Below, piece by piece: positions 51,982-59,673 of a stretch of DNA of 59,673 nucleotides (the stretch's first letter is position 1; each line of letters begins with the position of its first letter). Source of the DNA: Acidobacteriaceae bacterium (lineage in GTDB: Bacteria; Acidobacteriota; Terriglobia; Terriglobales; Acidobacteriaceae); the NCBI GenBank assembly GCA_003165075.1, contig PLSM01000194.1, positions 179,625 to 239,297 of the forward strand. Direction: 5' to 3'. The position numbers and the translations under genes were made by a program. Under the pieces are notes generated by a model that was not told the origin of the DNA, made no database searches, and saw only the letters and a program-made list of their open reading frames with translations.

Positions 51982-54195
51982 ATGGGCACTGTTGCGGTAA
52001 CCGAAGCGAAAACCATGCTTACCCTTCCCGGCGACGCGGTGCGCCAGATTCTATGGCGGTTCTCAGACCGCTTTGACATTCAAATGCTGGTGCAATCGGC
52101 TCGCAGTGTGGCACGAGGCACTGTGGCGCACATGGTGGCCGCCGGAGAACGCAACAACCACGAATGGACCCCGGCAAAGAACGAAATGCTGGAAGCGTTT
52201 GACAGATCCGGCATTTCCGCGACATTTATGGAGCCCGAAGAGGGCGGATTTATCTCCGGGCCGAAGAACCTGGCCTTGTCCCTGTCGGCTTTTGAATTGG
52301 CCTGGGTTGACGGCGGCGCGGCAACGGCAAGTCTGGCCGGATTCCTGGCCCTTTCGCCCATTCACGAGCGCGGTACTCCGCAGCAGGCGAATCACTACAT
52401 GAGCCTCGCCGCCCCTCCGCGGCCGGGCGAGGATCGCAAACCGTGGCGCGGCGCATTCGTGCTTACCGAGCCGATTCCTTACGTGGGTGTCGACACCGGC
52501 ATGTTGAACGGCAAGGTGCGCGTGGCAGAGTGGAAGGACGGCGAGGAGCCCTGGCTGCAGGTGGACAAGCGCGGCCGGTTCATCACCAACATCGCCTTTG
52601 CCAACTTTGTGACCGCCGCGGTTAATTCCGACGACGAACGCATCAAGGGCAGTTGCGTGGTGATTCTGGAAGAGACCGATGAAGGTACCTTTGACCACGG
52701 AACGGCAACCAAGAAGCTGGTGCACCAGCTTTCGTCTACCGGCGATCCAATCTTCAACCTGAAGGTGCCGGCCAGCCGCATCGTTGGCGGTTACACAATA
52801 AAAGATGGCGTGATCGTACCCAACTTCAATCATGGCGAGATTATCGAGGCGGTGTTCCGCCGGACACGCGTGCCGGTGGGCCTGATGACGGCCGCCAAGC
52901 TGCTTTCCGCTGTGGAACCCGTAATCCGCTATCAGCGTGGGCGCTTCCGCGGCGCCGAGGGAGCCAAGCCAGGCTCGGTACGCTACGAACAGGGCATTCA
53001 GCAACGCGAAGACGCCCTGCACCGGCTGGTGGATGTGTGGGCCACCGGCGAGGCTGCCGCATCGCTGGGCTTTTCCGCCGCACGGCTCTTCGACGAGCTG
53101 GATCCAATCGAAAAGCAAAAAACAGCGATTTTGAAAGAGCGCGGCGTACAGGGTGGGCGTGCGGAGATGAAGGCGCTGCGCGAGAGCGAGCAACGGGCGA
53201 TCGAGTTGTTGCAGCTGAAGCAGGACAGCCCGCGCCGGGCCGAGATGAAATCCGATCCCCTGGTGGCGTATGTGCTGATGGACGCCGAGGCCAACGTGCT
53301 GTGCCCCGCGACCAAGCTTTGGAATACCGGCCACGGCGCCAACATGATGCGCGAGGCAGTGAGCCTCATGGGGGGCTACGGAATCACCGAGGATTGTCCC
53401 GGTTTCCTCGCCAGCAAGTGGATGGACGCGCAATTGGAAGCCACCTATGAAGGCCCGGAGGCCGTGCAGCGTCGACAGTTGACGGTGACCATGGCTTCCG
53501 AGGTGTTTCTCGCCCTGTTCCGGACGTGGACCGCAGAGATGCGAAAGATCGCATCCACGCGGCCGGGCACAGGCGCCTGCACGCTTGCCTCGGCGATGCA
53601 GTTGTGGCAATGGACGATGAATCATCTGCAGAAGGCGACCGACGCGGACGGCGACAAGCTCTATCACGGGCAGCGACAGGGAGTGACTTTCCCGCTCGCC
53701 GACGCACTATGCTGGCTGATGGCCTCGCGAGCGCAGATTCTTGACGTGCTGGAGTTGGAGAATCGCGGCGCGGAAGATGCCGTGGTGGCCGAGGGTCTGG
53801 ATGGCACCGTGCAGTTCCTGAGCGATTTGTGCCACACGCAAGCGGCGCAGGCTGCGGGCGAAGTAGGCCGCATCTGTGCCGAGCTGGTTTTCGGATATAA
53901 CCGGCACCCCGCATGGAACGAAGAGGGACATGCAGGCTGCTTCCTCTCCAGTGAGCTTGACGATTACGAGGAGACGATGCCCGGTATCTCGGCTTATGCA
54001 GTGGATGTGCTGGCGGCGGATGGGAGTCATCCGCAGAAAGCCGGGCCATGCGCAAGCTGCATGGGTGGCGGCGAATTCTTGCGGTTGCAGAACAAGCTCT
54101 CCACCTGCCTCAGCGGCTCACGGCTGGCGAAGGACCGGGCTGCCGAAACGGTCAGCAAAGTCATGATTCCCGAAGCGCTGGATTATCCCGCATGA
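51982..54195 (+). CDS. Large acyl-CoA dehydrogenase family protein
   Basis: A 737-residue flavoprotein of the acyl-CoA dehydrogenase superfamily. Residues about 40-480 hold the usual helical and beta domains (AFVLTEPIPYVGVDTG, then RGRFRGAEGAKPGSVRYEQG). YEGPEAVQRRQLTV places a glutamate where the catalytic base of this family sits. The region after residue 500 is an added helical domain ending in a cysteine-containing GPCASCMGGG stretch, making it longer than the 380-600 residues common in the family. It is the first gene of an operon with an ETF dehydrogenase and both ETF subunits, so it should pass electrons to that ETF. Substrate unknown. Confidence 0.85.
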   Translation: MGTVAVTEAKTMLTLPGDAVRQILWRFSDRFDIQMLVQSARSVARGTVAHMVAAGERNNHEWTPAKNEMLEAFDRSGISATFMEPEEGGFISGPKNLALSLSAFELAWVDGGAATASLAGFLALSPIHERGTPQQANHYMSLAAPPRPGEDRKPWRGAFVLTEPIPYVGVDTGMLNGKVRVAEWKDGEEPWLQVDKRGRFITNIAFANFVTAAVNSDDERIKGSCVVILEETDEGTFDHGTATKKLVHQLSSTGDPIFNLKVPASRIVGGYTIKDGVIVPNFNHGEIIEAVFRRTRVPVGLMTAAKLLSAVEPVIRYQRGRFRGAEGAKPGSVRYEQGIQQREDALHRLVDVWATGEAAASLGFSAARLFDELDPIEKQKTAILKERGVQGGRAEMKALRESEQRAIELLQLKQDSPRRAEMKSDPLVAYVLMDAEANVLCPATKLWNTGHGANMMREAVSLMGGYGITEDCPGFLASKWMDAQLEATYEGPEAVQRRQLTVTMASEVFLALFRTWTAEMRKIASTRPGTGACTLASAMQLWQWTMNHLQKATDADGDKLYHGQRQGVTFPLADALCWLMASRAQILDVLELENRGAEDAVVAEGLDGTVQFLSDLCHTQAAQAAGEVGRICAELVFGYNRHPAWNEEGHAGCFLSSELDDYEETMPGISAYAVDVLAADGSHPQKAGPCASCMGGGEFLRLQNKLSTCLSGSRLAKDRAAETVSKVMIPEALDYPA

Positions 54196-56060
54196 GCAGC
54201 GGCATGAACATGAAAGAGGCGGGAGCGGCGGAACCGATTGAGCGCATGACGATGGAAGTCGACATCGCGTGCGCCGGATTCGGCCCGGCAATGGGCGGAT
54301 TTTTGACCACGCTGACGCGGGCGTGGAATGAGAACCCCACCGATCCTGCGTTTGAGAGCAAAACTGCGCCGGGCATGCCGCTGCAGGTGCTGTGTTACGA
54401 ACGCGCCGATGACCTGTCCGCCGGCGTAAGCGGGGTGGTGACACGAGCCAAGGGGATTCGCGCCAGCTTTCCGGAATTGAACCCGGCTGAGATTCCAATG
54501 GCAGTCGAGGTTCAGAAGGAACGTGTACTCTACCTGCTTGACCCGGTTGGCGCTAGCCGGCGCTCCTTCACCTTGCGCGCAGCCGATGCGGTGCTGCGCC
54601 GCTTGGGACGAACACTGGGCATTCGCGATCATGCCTTCGAGTTGCCCTGGACACCGGGCTTTCTGCACAAGCAAGGCGGACTCGTACTCTCGATAGGACA
54701 GTTCAATCAATGGGTCGGAGCGCAAGTGATGGCAAGCGGGCTGGTGCAGATTTGGCCGGGAACGCCTGTGAGCCAGCCGCTGATCGCAGGCAAGGCCGTG
54801 AAGGGCGTCCGGCTTGCTGACCAGGGTGTGGACAAGTACGGTATGCCCGCTGACGGTTTCATGGCTGGAATGGATGTGCGGGCAAGGCTGACTGTGGTGG
54901 GCGATGGCCCTGTGGGCGCGGTGGGTCGGGCGATCGACGAACAGTTGGGAGTGCCTGAAGGCCATGCACGGCTCGAATGGGCGCTCGGCATGAAGATGGT
55001 AATCGAACTGCCGGAGAACTCCGAGTTAGAGCCAGGAACTGTCTGGCACACGTTTGGATTTCCGGAGCCGGAGATTTTTGGATTCCTCTATGTGCATCCT
55101 GAGCGGCTGGCCTCGGTGGGCATCTTCGTTCCCTCGTGGCTTGGCGATCCGTCGAGAACCGCGTACCGGTATTTGCAGCATTACATTCAGCACCCTGCGC
55201 TGTGGCGTCACCTGAAAGACGGGAACCTGCGCTCGTGGGGAGCGAAATCGCTTGATGAGTCAGGCAGGATAGGCGAACCGTTTTTGAGCGGCGACGGATT
55301 TGCCCGCATCGGCGAAGGCTCAGGCTCGACTAACATGCTCACAGGCTCAGGAGTGGATGAGGCGTGGACAACCGGCGTGCAACTGGGCGAAGCAGTCATC
55401 GAGTTGCTGCGTGATGGCAAGCCATTCTCGAAGGAGAGTCTTGCGGCCACCTACGAAACGCGGCGGCGCGCAAGCTGGGTAGAACGCGGGGCACGCGAAG
55501 CGGAGAATGCGCGTAACGGATTTCGTGGCGGTACTGTCAAAGGTGTCATCGGAATGGCGCTGGCGGGCCTGACCGGCGGGCGGCTCTCACTCAGAGCAAA
55601 GATTCCACCGCCGCAAAAGCACAGTGCCAGTCCCATCGCCGGATTGAATCCGAAGAAGCTTGCAACGCTGGCGCAGGCCGCACTTGCTGGTGGGCGACCG
55701 CTGCATGACGCGCTCTTGTCGGCGCGCGGCTGGCCTGAGATAGAATTCGACGGCCGGTTGCTGGTGACACAACAAGACGCGCTTCTGATGGGCGGCAAGG
55801 TACAGGCCTTGCCCGGCTTTGCCGATCACGTGACCTTTCACGATACACAACTCTGCGCCACATGCATTCAGAAGACCTGCATCTCCATGTGCTCGGGCCA
55901 GGCCATCAAGCTCGGCGCCGACGGATTGCCTGCGTTTGAACGGGAGAAATGCGTGCATTGTGGGGCGTGCCTTTGGAACTGCATCCAGACAGGTCAGAGC
56001 TCACGAGCCCATATTGATTTCCGCGCAGGAGCAGGCGGACTGCACTCTGCAGAAAACTGA
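54192..56060 (+). CDS. ETF:quinone oxidoreductase-like flavoprotein (FixC/ETF-QO type)
   Basis: A 622-residue FAD protein that should take electrons from ETF and pass them to membrane quinone. The N-terminal FAD site is IACAGFGPAMGG, a modified GxGxxG. A later GEGSGSTNMLTGSGVDEAWTTG segment resembles the second FAD-contacting block. The C-terminus has eight cysteines in two groups, LCATCIQKTCISMC and CVHCGACLWNC (residues about 553-596). This suggests two 4Fe-4S clusters where the mitochondrial-type ETF-QO has one. The ATG at 54192 overlaps the preceding stop (ATGA); the open frame further upstream is a shadow. Confidence 0.82.
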   Translation: MSSGMNMKEAGAAEPIERMTMEVDIACAGFGPAMGGFLTTLTRAWNENPTDPAFESKTAPGMPLQVLCYERADDLSAGVSGVVTRAKGIRASFPELNPAEIPMAVEVQKERVLYLLDPVGASRRSFTLRAADAVLRRLGRTLGIRDHAFELPWTPGFLHKQGGLVLSIGQFNQWVGAQVMASGLVQIWPGTPVSQPLIAGKAVKGVRLADQGVDKYGMPADGFMAGMDVRARLTVVGDGPVGAVGRAIDEQLGVPEGHARLEWALGMKMVIELPENSELEPGTVWHTFGFPEPEIFGFLYVHPERLASVGIFVPSWLGDPSRTAYRYLQHYIQHPALWRHLKDGNLRSWGAKSLDESGRIGEPFLSGDGFARIGEGSGSTNMLTGSGVDEAWTTGVQLGEAVIELLRDGKPFSKESLAATYETRRRASWVERGAREAENARNGFRGGTVKGVIGMALAGLTGGRLSLRAKIPPPQKHSASPIAGLNPKKLATLAQAALAGGRPLHDALLSARGWPEIEFDGRLLVTQQDALLMGGKVQALPGFADHVTFHDTQLCATCIQKTCISMCSGQAIKLGADGLPAFEREKCVHCGACLWNCIQTGQSSRAHIDFRAGAGGLHSAEN

Positions 56061-56102
56061 TTTTCGTCTTCAACCAAGTTCATCTATCAAAGGATAGTTT
56101 TC

Positions 56103-56915
56103 ATGGGAAATGCTTTACATGTTGTGGTTTGTGCGGGCACCGTTCCCGATCCGCTGCAAACCTTGGAGCCAATCACCGGACCCAACGGTCCGGGAGTGAA
56201 GAACGAAATGATGTTGCCGGCGGTGCTTGATCCATGGGCAGCAAGCGCTCTCTACGAGGCTGCAAATCTTGTTGCCAGGAATCCCGGCAGCAAGGTATGG
56301 CTGGTGAGCCTCGGTTCCAAGGCTAAGTTGCAGCAGGTGATGATGGCAGTGGCCCAAAAGGTGAGCTTCGAGCTGGTTCCAATCGATGGACCCATCGGCG
56401 GCTTCACCGACGCGCATGCCACGGCAGCAGTGCTGGCCGAAGCCATTGCTGCATTGCCCGGTCTGAATCGTGAGCGATTGCTCCTGTTTGGCGGTTGGGA
56501 ATCGGCCACGCGCGGAGCCGGAGTCACGCTGCAGTTGGTGGGCGAACGTCTTGGGATCATCGATCAGTTTCAGGGCGTGGACCAGATCGAGTTCCGCGAA
56601 GATGGTTCGTTTGAAGTGCTGGAGCGCGTGGAGGGTGGAAAACACCAGGCTTCGGTGTGCATGGGAACACCCGCGGTTCTGGGCTGGGCCACTGGAAATC
56701 TCGCCGAGCCGCGCAACAACCCACAGACCGGGATGGCGAACATGCGGACCATCATGCCCGCACTGCAAAAAGCCAAGCCCGCAGCGCTGCAGGCGGACGG
56801 CCTGCATTACATCTCGGTGGCCCTGCCCAAACAACACCGCACCACTCGCATAGAGAAAGACATGACACCGGACGCCATCGCGCGTGAACTGGTCGAATGG
56901 ATTGGAGCTGAATGA
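56103..56915 (+). CDS. etfB: Electron transfer flavoprotein beta subunit
   Basis: A 270-residue ETF beta subunit. The N-terminal VVVCAGTVPDP and PAVLDPWAASALYEAANLV segments match the family, and GKHQASVCMGTPAVLG contacts AMP or FAD in relatives. Together with the alpha subunit it shuttles electrons from the acyl-CoA dehydrogenase. It is preceded by a 42-base gap with AAAGGATAG at the start, and the alpha gene overlaps it by four bases. Confidence 0.85.
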   Translation: MGNALHVVVCAGTVPDPLQTLEPITGPNGPGVKNEMMLPAVLDPWAASALYEAANLVARNPGSKVWLVSLGSKAKLQQVMMAVAQKVSFELVPIDGPIGGFTDAHATAAVLAEAIAALPGLNRERLLLFGGWESATRGAGVTLQLVGERLGIIDQFQGVDQIEFREDGSFEVLERVEGGKHQASVCMGTPAVLGWATGNLAEPRNNPQTGMANMRTIMPALQKAKPAALQADGLHYISVALPKQHRTTRIEKDMTPDAIARELVEWIGAE

Positions 56916-57940
56916 TGGAATCCATTCTTGCACTCACTCATGTGGACGAAAGCGGCTCTCTCACCAAGGCTTCACTCGAAATCGTCACAGCGGCCGCGGA
57001 ATTAGCCTCGCGACTTGGTGCGTCACTGACGATGGGCATCGTAGCCCCCGACGCAAAAACAGCGGCTACAACTCCGGCCCCGGCCGGGGCGCGTCTCCTG
57101 GCTGTCACTGGCGAAGCATTTGCGCAGGCGCGCTATGCAAGCGACGCCGCCGCATGCGAAGCACTGTGCCGCGCCGCGCAAGCGACTATTGTGCTTGCGC
57201 CAACAGGGTCGCGCTTTGCACGCGTTTTAGCTGGCGTGGCGTATCGGCTGGGCGGAGTGATCGACACACATCTCACGGCGATTGGCGGCGCGGAATCTGT
57301 TGAAGCAACGCGCTGGTTTTATCGGCAAAGAATTGAAGGGATACTCAGCCGGGAAGCACGGCCGTGGTTCCTGCTGCTCGAAGCGGGTACCCATGCGGCG
57401 TTTACCGCGGACTCTGCCGATGCGCAGGTTGAGCAGGTGCCGGTCGAACTGCCCGCGCTGCGGACTACAGTGAGCGGCCTCCGCGCCCCAGCGCAAGGTG
57501 CGCAGACAATTCGGCCCGACGCCAAGTTGCTTTTTGTTGCCGGCGCGGGATGGACGAAGAAGCAGTCCGACGGAAAGGTGCACGCTGCAGAGGCTGGCGA
57601 ATTGATTCTAGGGTTTCTACGTCTGGCTGGCGCTTCGCTGGGCAGCAGCAAATCTTTGGTGGATCAGGGAGGCGACGGTCAGCCGGTGCTGCCTTTCCTG
57701 ACGCACATGAATCAGATCGGGCAAACAGGCGCAACGCCACGGCATGCGAAAGGACTCTCCACCTGCTGCCATGGGGAGGAACCGCATGTGGTGGGCTGGC
57801 GCTTCATCGGCGAGCGGCGCGCCATCAGCCTGGACCCGAACTGCGGGTGGACACGAGGAAAGGCCGACGTGGTTTATGTGGCCGACGCATTCGAGGTAAT
57901 GGCCAAATTGAATGGCCTGCTTGATGCGCACAAGGGGTGA
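56912..57940 (+). CDS. etfA: Electron transfer flavoprotein alpha subunit (divergent)
   Basis: A 342-residue ETF alpha subunit. The N-terminal part is regular, with ATIVLAPTGSRFARVLAGV. The C-terminal FAD domain keeps LGSSKSLVDQGG and QIGQTGATP, but the next block, where the family has a SGAIQH-type sequence, reads STCCHGEEPHVVGW. That change is at the FAD-contacting loop and marks a divergent clade. It may alter FAD potential or fit the unusual ETF-QO partner. It overlaps etfB by four bases. Confidence 0.8.
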   Translation: MMESILALTHVDESGSLTKASLEIVTAAAELASRLGASLTMGIVAPDAKTAATTPAPAGARLLAVTGEAFAQARYASDAAACEALCRAAQATIVLAPTGSRFARVLAGVAYRLGGVIDTHLTAIGGAESVEATRWFYRQRIEGILSREARPWFLLLEAGTHAAFTADSADAQVEQVPVELPALRTTVSGLRAPAQGAQTIRPDAKLLFVAGAGWTKKQSDGKVHAAEAGELILGFLRLAGASLGSSKSLVDQGGDGQPVLPFLTHMNQIGQTGATPRHAKGLSTCCHGEEPHVVGWRFIGERRAISLDPNCGWTRGKADVVYVADAFEVMAKLNGLLDAHKG

Positions 57941-57956
57941 GGCCGGCGGCAGGTTT

Positions 57957-57995
57957 TCACAGTTTCACAGTTTCACAGAAACTGTGAAACTGTGA
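57957..57995. repeat. Long hairpin of TTTCACAG repeats
   Basis: A 17-base perfect stem with a five-base loop begins 17 bases after the etfA stop. The left arm is TCACAGTTTCACAGTTT (57957-57973). It is built from short TTTCACAG units, with a further partial copy at 58040-58054. No T run follows; it may still protect the 3-prime end of the ETF mRNA. The rest of the gap to 58320 shows no gene. Confidence 0.6.
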
Positions 57996-58320
57996 TGATT
58001 TCTGGAAGAATTTATTGATATCAGGCGGGTTAGCGGGGCTTCACAGTTTCACAGCCGATTTTGGATTATTTATTCCGGGGCGCTCAAAGCGCGTTGGATG
58101 GCGAAATCCAGGGATGAGGCCAGCGGACGGTCTTCTCCGCTTGATTTCCTAGTTCTATTGTGCGGCAACGAGAGAAATTATTCTGCAAATCAACGGGTGA
58201 GATTCTGGTGCTCTGCACGGGCTGAAGCGTCTCTGCGGCTGCTCATTTGTTCTTTCTGGGATAGCCACGCGGGCCCCGTTCCGCGGGCCGCCGGCATTCA
58301 CTTTCCGCTGATTCATTTGT

Positions 58321-58334
58321 GTTAGCGTACTAAC
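58321..58334. promoter_or_regulatory. Possible operator palindrome before the deoxyhypusine-synthase-like gene
   Basis: GTTAGCGTACTAAC is an inverted repeat with five-base arms, just before the ribosome-binding stretch GGGAGTAAGGA of the gene at 58354. It resembles LacI/TetR-type operators in form, but no regulator is nearby. Confidence 0.35.
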
Positions 58335-58353
58335 GGGAGTAAGGAAAGAAAAA

Positions 58354-59325
<972 letters not shown>

Positions 59326-59382
59326 GAAAGAAAGCCTCTAGCTCCTAGTCGCTGACCGTATGAATTCGTTCCTGAGATTTGT

Positions 59383-59419
59383 GGTTTCCCAGGTCTCAAA
59401 ATCGAGACCTGGGGCACCC
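59383..59419. repeat. Palindromic intergenic repeat, copy 2
   Basis: A 37-base element with stem CCCAGGTCTC (59388-59397) and complement at 59404-59413. Read on the minus strand it matches copy 1 at 28182-28218, with the stem differing by paired changes. It sits between the deoxyhypusine-synthase-like gene and the gene fragment at the right edge. Confidence 0.75.
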
Positions 59420-59477
59420 GGCAACCTGGGGAACCCATTTTTAGTAACAGATCTAGATGTGGGCAACCCGCCTGGAA

Positions 59478-59673
59478 TTAGGTACCTCTCCTTAGATCGC
59501 TCTTTGAATAATGGATACATTGGAGCATAGTTCCTTCAACAATCTGCTTCGGAACGCTGCCTGGACTGCTGTCGGATAAATCAATAGCATACAAATCCGT
59601 GCCAATACCAAATGCCAGAATATAGCCACCACTTACACGTTCGCCTAGGGGAACCTCTGAACAAGCCCTGTCA
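59478..59673 (-). CDS. Unknown protein, C-terminal fragment at the window edge (partial)
   Basis: An open frame enters from the right edge and runs for about 64 codons to a TAA. Visible residues include GERVSGGYILAFGIGTDLYA and IDLSDSSPGSVPKQIVEGT, which look like a real folded protein, with some likeness to the SMI1/KNR4 (SUKH) type. The start lies outside the window. Too little is seen for a firm family call. Confidence 0.45.
   Translation of the reverse strand, partial: DRACSEVPLGERVSGGYILAFGIGTDLYAIDLSDSSPGSVPKQIVEGTMLQCIHYSKSDLRRGT

Noticed and set aside
57957..58054. CRISPR array
   Set aside because: The TTTCACAG units are only eight bases, form a hairpin, and have no regular spacers or cas genes.

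Overview
This is a GC-rich, gene-dense bacterial chromosome segment whose gene content fits Acidobacteriota, probably the Terriglobia. This placement is inferred from family content: argGH followed by a short N-acetylglutamate synthase, a DUF5916-type barrel protein, a DUF6526 protein, and short intergenic repeats of a kind I associate with that group. It is not based on a marker gene. No tRNA, rRNA, CRISPR array, transposase or phage gene was recognised.

Layout. Positions 1-2111 hold the end of argG, then argH and an argA-like acetyltransferase. Positions 2150-7697 hold hypF ([NiFe] hydrogenase maturation), a small membrane protein, a tandem pair of exported paralogues and a nickel/cobalt-transporter-like protein. 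A DUF5916-type outer-membrane protein, a small protein and an iron-sulfur aldo/keto reductase follow up to 11873. At 12087-16726 a single-chain pyruvate:ferredoxin oxidoreductase (nifJ) overlaps a dihydroorotate-dehydrogenase-like gene, and a strong shared hairpin terminator separates them from a convergent hoxEFUYHW operon (group 3d NAD-linked [NiFe] hydrogenase, minus strand, 22165 to 16860). feoAB, a transglutaminase-like protein and an ABC-F ATPase come next.

Positions 28315-39822 hold two divergent operons. On the minus strand are a NuoE-like protein, a 1053-residue NuoF-GltD fusion and a HoxU-like protein. Together they resemble an NADH/NADPH/ferredoxin transhydrogenase of the Stn type with a different fusion point. 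On the plus strand is a six-gene, membrane-bound, group 4 [NiFe] hydrogenase (Ech/Hyc-like) whose two antiporter-like subunits are fused in one chain of about 1030 residues. Then come a fluoride channel with three DUF190 domains in two genes, two tandem rubrerythrins, a sialate O-acetylesterase, two small unknowns, and two transcription units (minus strand, 51525 to 47238) for 11-heme cytochromes c with cytochrome b partners, one split and one fused (CbcL-like). The window ends with a large acyl-CoA dehydrogenase, an ETF:quinone-oxidoreductase-like protein, both ETF subunits, a deoxyhypusine-synthase-like protein and a gene fragment at the right edge.

How it fits together. Pyruvate oxidation yields reduced ferredoxin. 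The group 4 hydrogenase and the Stn-like complex can exchange electrons between ferredoxin, H2, NADH and NADPH. The group 3d hydrogenase links H2 to NAD(H), and the ETF and cytochrome units feed or drain the quinone pool. Nickel, iron and HypF supply the metal centres. The most striking regulatory signal is one palindrome, GTGA-N6-TCAC (the CRP/FNR-family operator pattern). It lies upstream of hoxE, feoA, the group 4 hydrogenase, the rubrerythrins, both cytochrome units and the acyl-CoA dehydrogenase/ETF operon. This suggests a single redox- or oxygen-responsive regulon covering most of the island.
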